DNA from: Zancudomyces culisetae
Taxonomy: Eukaryota; Kickxellomycota; Harpellomycetes; Harpellales; Legeriomycetaceae
Assembly (NCBI GenBank): GCA_001969505.1
Contig: LSSK01001197.1
Coordinates: 1 to 10,205, forward strand
DNA: 10,205 nucleotides
Reading direction: 5' to 3'
The notes beneath the pieces were generated by a model. That model was not told the origin of the DNA. It was given only the letters and a program-made list of their open reading frames with translations, and made no database searches. Positions 7,138 to 10,205 of this stretch are shown here, one piece after another; within the stretch, counting starts at the first letter, position 1, and each line of letters opens with the position of its first letter. The position numbers were made by a program, and so were the translations under genes.

Positions 7138-7188
7138 AACTAAGTTGTATAAAAGGGTATACATTTCCCTTTGTAGAACAACTAAGTT
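7138..7188. repeat. 51-nt imperfect hairpin
   Basis: AACTAAGTTGT (7138-7148) pairs with ACAACTAAGTT (7178-7188) with one mismatch, and AAAGGG with CCCTTT further in, separated by a small internal loop and closed by a loop of about 9 nt. The mixed-base arms make chance less likely than for the A/T-only repeats nearby. It could be a fold-back element or a structured RNA; neither can be shown. Confidence 0.5.
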
Positions 7189-7342
7189 TAACAATCTCGT
7201 TAATTAATTTAAAGTTTTTTTAGTTTTAAATTATAAAACTGTGTGTTAAAATAAACATTTTATTAATAGCTTTCGAAAACTACTGTATGATAGTTTGTTA
7301 TTACCATTATTGTTGTGTATATTATTGGTATCTAACACATAC

Positions 7343-7423
7343 TGATACACCTCCTCCGATGTATCAGATGTATCATTACATCATTTTAGATGTAAACATA
7401 ATGTATGATTATACATTATGTTT
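7343..7423. repeat. cluster of overlapping hairpins upstream of DIRS-like gag
   Basis: TGATACA (7343-7349) is inverted at 7360-7366. GATGTA (7367-7372) is inverted at 7377-7382. TTACATC (7376-7382) is inverted at 7389-7395. A 13-bp perfect stem (7394-7406 with 7411-7423) closes on the tetraloop GATT. Because some arms overlap, the hairpins are mutually exclusive folds. The cluster lies 177 bp before the gag start of the DIRS-like element and could be part of its leader, but this is not demonstrable here. Confidence 0.5.
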
Positions 7424-7599
7424 TGAAAATTGTGTATTTATAACATTTCAGATAATAATTGAAGATTTTATAAGTATAGTAATATTAATCGGACTATCAA
7501 AAAATCAAAAAAATCAAAAATATCTCTATTCATAGAAACATTATATCTCTATCGATCTAGCTTAGTCTTAAAAAAAGTTTATTTTATCAACATTTAATC

Positions 7600-8534
7600 A
7601 TGTCTAATAATGTATCTATCCTCCCCAATCATAATCCAAAATGGGAATTTACCCTATTCAACAGATTGCAAAATTTGAAGCTGCAGCTTGCAAGAAACAA
7701 GGAAAATTCAATTCCATCAGTTGATCAAGCCGCAGATTTGGCCGCTACATCCATGGAAACAGATTCAAATGAATACGTGGTTCAAAGACTAGCACCTATG
7801 TTTCTCAAGGTGTATCCAGAGCTCGAAGAATTTATGACAGGGCTCTATAATGACTTCTTTAGAAGCATTCTTTCGGACATCAAAAGAAAGGAGTTTATCG
7901 ACTCCTGCCCTCGCAACGAGGCCATAGTGTACAACCCTCCCATTCTTACAGATACGGGCCTCAATCAGTCAGCCAATAAAGTGGATTCAACCCTTTACGA
8001 CCTTCAGTACAAGCTCTCGGAAATCACTAGACCGTTTGATTACTTCATTCACCAAATTATTCAATCTCGAGGAGTTGTGGATCAGCAGGTGGCCATTTAC
8101 TTCGCCAATGTTATGCGGCAGTTGGTCAGTGACATCGCTTCACACATTACCCAGCTACGGGTGGACTACATGAGTCGCGCATTAGGGATTCAAGGAGACA
8201 CGCCGAAAATCTTAGACATGAACAGAACCTGCTATTTGAACCAAGCCAGGTGGTTGGCCACATTTAATCCATTGAAGCGGTCAAAAAATCTATCAGCCAG
8301 GTCAAGCTAGCAAACAGGACAGCGTTTAGCAAGCGTACAGGAAGAAGGAACCAGTTTTCAGACAACAGGAGTCAGCCAAACAGCAATCCTGGCAGTCGGA
8401 TGCCTGTTTCACAAGGTTATGACAAGCCTAGCACCAGTCAGAATAATCAGAGCCAGCATCAGACCTACCAAGCTGGTAGCGGCCCTTCCTCCCGTTCTTT
8501 TGGGCAGCGGGGACGGGGACCGAGGAGGCAGTAG
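7600..8534 (+). pseudogene. gag: DIRS-like Gag, needs one -1 shift
   Basis: This is the putative particle-forming protein of the DIRS-like element. The first ATG at 7600 opens 236 codons to TAG 8308-8310. The body includes the pattern YNPP...VDSTLYDLQYKLSEITRPFDYFIH (here nt 7929-8053), which resembles DIRS-type Gag. A second frame, one base back, is open from 8268 to TAG 8532-8534 and continues with a Lys/Arg/Gln/Ser-rich tail ending in an RGRG-type run, a typical nucleic-acid-binding Gag terminus. The two frames overlap only at 8268-8310. Within that overlap AAAAAAT (8283-8289) lies in the right phase for a -1 slip, so either a one-base deletion or programmed frameshifting explains the break. 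Deletion is favoured, given the decay downstream. Confidence 0.7.
8283..8289 (+). promoter_or_regulatory. candidate -1 slippery heptamer in DIRS-like gag
   Basis: A AAA AAT is in gag phase and obeys X XXY YYZ. A back-slip leads directly into the downstream open frame at 8289. A weak stem-loop (GCT 8306-8308 plus AAAC with GTTTAGC, loop of 8) begins 16 nt downstream, farther than is usual. It may equally be a coincidental A-run. Confidence 0.35.
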
Positions 8535-8743
8535 GAGTAAGACTATCAATTTTTTAAAGAGCGTGGAACCGTCTAACCGAAAACAAATGTTCCAGCCAGT
8601 CATAGCCGAGGAATTTCGAATCCCGTTTCACAGCCAGCCACCAAACACGGCAGCGCCACGGTTGAGACCACCACCGGTCAGCAGAGAAAGCCGGAAAACT
8701 ATAGAGGGGAAGATCATGGAGCTCTAAGCCAGAAGGCTATATA
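8419..8743 (+). pseudogene. pol: start of DIRS-like pol (pre-RT region), truncated
   Basis: The ATG at 8419 lies inside the gag tail in a different frame (overlap 116 nt). The frame runs 102 codons to TAA 8725-8727. Residues from about 8536 onward follow the conserved stretch that precedes RT in DIRS elements, with the block (IAEEF)RIPFHSQPP near 8603-8644, then a Pro-rich stretch and an acidic/basic helix ending KIMEL. Just past the stop, one frame over, the sequence continues with codons for SQKAI (8728-8742). This is the expected continuation into RT, so the stop reflects a one-base loss. Homology then ceases abruptly at about 8744, where AT-rich DNA begins, and resumes at about 9480. Confidence 0.65.
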
Positions 8744-8752
8744 GTATTGTAT

Positions 8753-8787
8753 AATATCCAACTGAATGGTTCAGTTTGAGGGATATT
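8753..8787. repeat. 35-nt hairpin at left edge of interruption
   Basis: AATATCC-AACTGAA (8753-8766) pairs with TTCAGTT (8770-8776) and, after a TGAG bulge, GGATATT (8781-8787), giving 14 pairs around a TGG loop. It lies just inside the left junction of the interruption. Confidence 0.6.
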
Positions 8788-8935
8788 TTCTTGCTTGCTA
8801 TCGTAGCAGTTATTTTATATATTATATTGTTATTTAAAATTTTATTTTATCTTTATTTTACTTTCAAAAAACATAATTATGGTAGGGTACTCGTTTATAC
8901 TAATAATACTTTGATATAGTATTACTTTATTTATT

Positions 8936-9022
8936 GGTGTTATGGTTTTAAATTATATGAAACCTTTGTCTCCACAGGACAATGTTTCATATAATTTATC
9001 AATTATAATCATAACATTTACC
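8936..9022. repeat. 87-nt long hairpin (fold-back element or RNA hairpin)
   Basis: The core AAATTATATGAAAC (8950-8963) is perfectly inverted at 8984-8997. Beyond a small internal loop TTGTC (8966-8970) pairs with GACAA (8978-8982), closing on a 7-nt loop. Outside the core GGTGTTATG (8936-8944) pairs with CATAACA-TTT-ACC (9010-9022). The mixed-base arms make chance unlikely. It resembles a miniature fold-back element or a small-RNA precursor hairpin; sequence alone cannot distinguish these. Confidence 0.65.
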
Positions 9023-9047
9023 GACCTCCACATTATTAATTTAAATG

Positions 9048-9073
9048 TTTTAGTTATGTTTTAGTTATGTTTT
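9048..9073. repeat. short tandem repeat, 11-bp unit
   Basis: TTTTAGTTATG occurs at 9048-9058 and 9059-9069, with a partial third copy (TTTT). It lies between the two long hairpins of the interruption. Confidence 0.7.
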
Positions 9074-9093
9074 AAATTAGTATATTTTTAACA

Positions 9094-9150
9094 TTATCGT
9101 CCCATCATGAAAAGTATATAAGATATACGATTATCATGATGGAACGATAA
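9094..9150. repeat. 57-nt long hairpin, 17-bp arms
   Basis: TTATCGTCCCATCATGA (9094-9110) and 9134-9150 are inverse with one difference that still allows a G:U pair. The apex has a further perfect stem GTATAT/ATATAC (9114-9119, 9123-9128) with a 3-nt loop. The near-perfect symmetry, including several G/C positions, is far above background. Confidence 0.7.
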
Positions 9151-9479
9151 GTTTTACAATAGTTAAGTTTCGTTTAGTTTATTCACTTATAGTCTAGTTT
9201 ATTAATAAATATATTTTATCCAAGTCCAGACCCTGACAATTGGACACTTATTTATTAGAGTCATTAAATAATCTATTTATATAATAAATCTAATATACTA
9301 TTATTTTTGTTTGTACAACATAGAAAAAATATTATCCAAAAAATATATGTATAAAATACTAATTGTAGATCGTTAGTTATATTTAGTTGGTTAAGAAATC
9401 AAAACATATAGTATAAAACAATTATTTACTATAAAATCAACCTAGGATCTTCCATCATATGCTCGGTATACGACATTAG

Positions 9480-10205
9480 GTGGTAGAAGGCTCGCCGAGA
9501 GGCTTCTACTCGAGCCTGTTCCTAGTGCCAAAGAAAACTTGGGAGTCCAGACCGGGGTTGAACCTAAAGCCGTTAAACGCTTATATTCCACCGAGCACGT
9601 TCAAAATGAAAACCTTCCAGTTGGCATGCAGGCTAATATAAAGAAAAAATTGGATGGTCGGCACCGACCTCAAGGATGCTTTTTTACACGTTCGTTTGGC
9701 CAGCTCAATAATCAAGTAATTACGGTTCTAGTGGGGAGGGAAAAGATACCAGTTTAGAGTCCTTCATTGGGCCTATCACTAAGCCCATGGACCTTTACCA
9801 AGGTACTGAAGCCCGTCTTCAAGTGAGCGAGGACGAAGATGATACGGTTGACAGCCTATCTCGACTATTTGCTCACCTTGGGCGAGTTGAAGAACCAGTG
9901 TACCTATAACGTGGAGATGGTCTTCAAAAAACTGTCAAAGGTGGGTTTTTTAGTCAAGAAATCAAAGTCCTCACCAACTCCAAGTCAGTCCCTGGACCAT
10001 CTGGGTATGACTATAAACACCAGAGAGATGGGCTTGAGTGTCTCAAAAACCAAGTTCCGAGACCTAAGGAGGGAGGCCGAGAAGTTAGTCAGCAAGGGTA
10101 TGGCCTCGCTCAGAAATCTAGCATCGTTCACTGGTCGAGCTCAGTCACTCTCAGCAGCTCTGCTTCCTGGTCGTCTAATGCTCAGGCGCCTCCAGGAACT
10201 CAAAA
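9480..10205 (+). pseudogene. pol: DIRS-like reverse transcriptase, degenerate, partial
   Basis: This is the RT domain of the DIRS-like element, broken and cut by the window end. In the first frame (9480 to about 9768) the codons for GFYSSLFLVPKK, then RPGLNLKPLNAYI and FKMKTF, are the fingers region, and DLKDAFLHV (9666-9692) is motif A with its catalytic Asp kept. Stops occur at 9639 (TAA), 9717 (TAA) and 9729 (TAG). Near 9762-9770 the phase changes at the expected PFGLS block. The second frame (9770-10204) carries GLSLSPWTFTKVLKP, a TGA at 9824, then YLDY at 9857-9868 where YLDD is required: one base change has removed the second catalytic Asp. The following LGMTINTREMGLSVS and GRAQSLSAALLPGRL blocks are the connection region typical of DIRS RTs. 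The enzyme cannot be functional. Confidence 0.8.

Larger units (their letters stand above)
5986..7599. other. AT-rich region with inverted repeats, no gene seen
   Basis: The first part (about 5986-6120) is less AT-rich than the rest but has no open frame of note, no tRNA and no recognisable homology. From about 6120 it is extremely AT-rich with stops in every frame. An 82-codon open frame at 7287-7535 has no recognisable domain and is judged accidental. Several inverted repeats stand out and are listed separately (6410-6441, 7032-7058, 7138-7188, 7343-7423). The last 60 bases directly precede the DIRS-like gag start and may include that element's leader, but no terminal repeat of it could be identified. 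Confidence 0.55.
8744..9477. other. AT-rich, hairpin-rich interruption of DIRS-like pol
   Basis: About 730 bp separates the codons for SQKAI (ending about 8742) from those for VVEGSPRGFYS (from 9480). These are adjacent blocks in DIRS-type RTs, where roughly one residue is expected between them. The intervening DNA has no open frame and a base composition like the intergenic regions. It contains at least four inverted repeats (8753-8787, 8796-8808, 8936-9022, 9094-9150) and an 11-bp tandem repeat. It is best read as an insertion or a nest of small non-autonomous elements. No confident target-site duplication was found. An 8-base direct repeat AGAAGGCT (8731-8738, 9485-9492) lies near both edges but does not fit the reading-frame junction. 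Confidence 0.6.
7600..10205 (+). mobile_element. decayed DIRS-like retroelement, 3' part outside window
   Basis: This is a remnant of a retroelement of the DIRS/Ngaro type (tyrosine-recombinase retrotransposons). It carries a gag frame with an Arg/Gly-rich tail, an overlapping pol whose beginning matches the conserved block before RT (ending ...RIPFHSQPP), and an RT domain followed by the connection block (GRAQSLSAALLPGRL) characteristic of this group. RNase H and the recombinase expected downstream are beyond the window. The copy is broken: a phase change in gag, a phase change near 8725, an AT-rich interruption of about 730 bp, at least four stops and a phase change in RT, and a lost catalytic residue. 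No left terminal repeat was found. DIRS versus Ngaro cannot be settled without the terminal repeats and recombinase. Confidence 0.75.

Noticed and set aside
7287-7535. 82-codon open frame, Cys/Tyr/Ile-rich
   Set aside because: It overlaps the hairpin cluster, its composition mirrors the AT-rich DNA, and it shows no domain.
8409-8603. Antisense open frame over the gag/pol overlap of the DIRS-like element
   Set aside because: It is a shadow of the Arg/Gly-rich gag tail; there is no family resemblance.
8739-9414. 9-bp direct repeat ATATAGTAT as the target duplication of the interruption
   Set aside because: It is A/T-rich enough to recur by chance, and its right copy lies about 60 bp short of where RT homology resumes.
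9539-9757. 72-codon open frame starting at TTG
   Set aside because: It is out of phase with the RT homology, whose conserved blocks are read in the neighbouring frame across the same bases.
1-10205. CRISPR array, bacterial operon or defence system
   Set aside because: There are no regularly spaced direct repeats, and the eukaryotic tRNA and retroelement content argues against a prokaryotic origin.

Overview
The window is eukaryotic nuclear DNA from a very AT-rich genome. It has no operons, its tRNA genes have internal Pol III promoters and a T-tract terminator, it carries a eukaryotic-type initiator tRNA-Met, and it holds two classes of eukaryotic retroelement (Ty3/gypsy LTR and DIRS-like). 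An AT-rich early-diverging fungus, for example a Glomeromycotina/Mucoromycota relative, fits this mixture best. That is inference only; AT-rich protists such as dictyostelids cannot be excluded from the sequence. No ordinary host protein gene is visible.

Layout. (1) 56-208: tandem tRNA-Glu(CTC) and initiator tRNA-Met(CAT), only 2 bp apart, with a single T5 terminator after the second gene. This looks like a dicistronic Pol III unit. (2) 209-1027: AT-rich, no gene seen. (3) 1028-5981: a complete 4954-bp Ty3/gypsy-type LTR retrotransposon. It has identical 206-bp LTRs, a 4-bp target-site duplication (ATAG), a primer-binding site for initiator tRNA-Met, an uninterrupted gag and a long uninterrupted pol (protease, RT, RNase H, integrase with GPY/F module), and a polypurine tract. 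Gag and pol are joined by a -1 frameshift window containing the heptamer GGGAAAA, a 6-nt spacer and a possible H-type pseudoknot. Pol terminates inside the 3' LTR. The element appears recently inserted and potentially active. (4) 5986-7599: AT-rich DNA with several strong inverted repeats, no gene seen. (5) 7600-10205: a decayed DIRS-like (tyrosine-recombinase class) retroelement running off the right edge. It has a gag that needs one -1 shift, an overlapping start of pol, then roughly 730 bp of AT-rich hairpin-rich DNA interrupting pol, then the RT domain with stops, a frameshift and a lost catalytic aspartate.

How the parts relate. The 10-nt primer-binding site of the LTR element is exactly complementary to the CCA-tailed 3' end of the initiator tRNA encoded about 1 kb upstream. 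The window therefore holds both a retrotransposon and a gene for its probable replication primer, and the two calls support each other. The DIRS-like remnant is unrelated in mechanism and represents an older layer of insertion.
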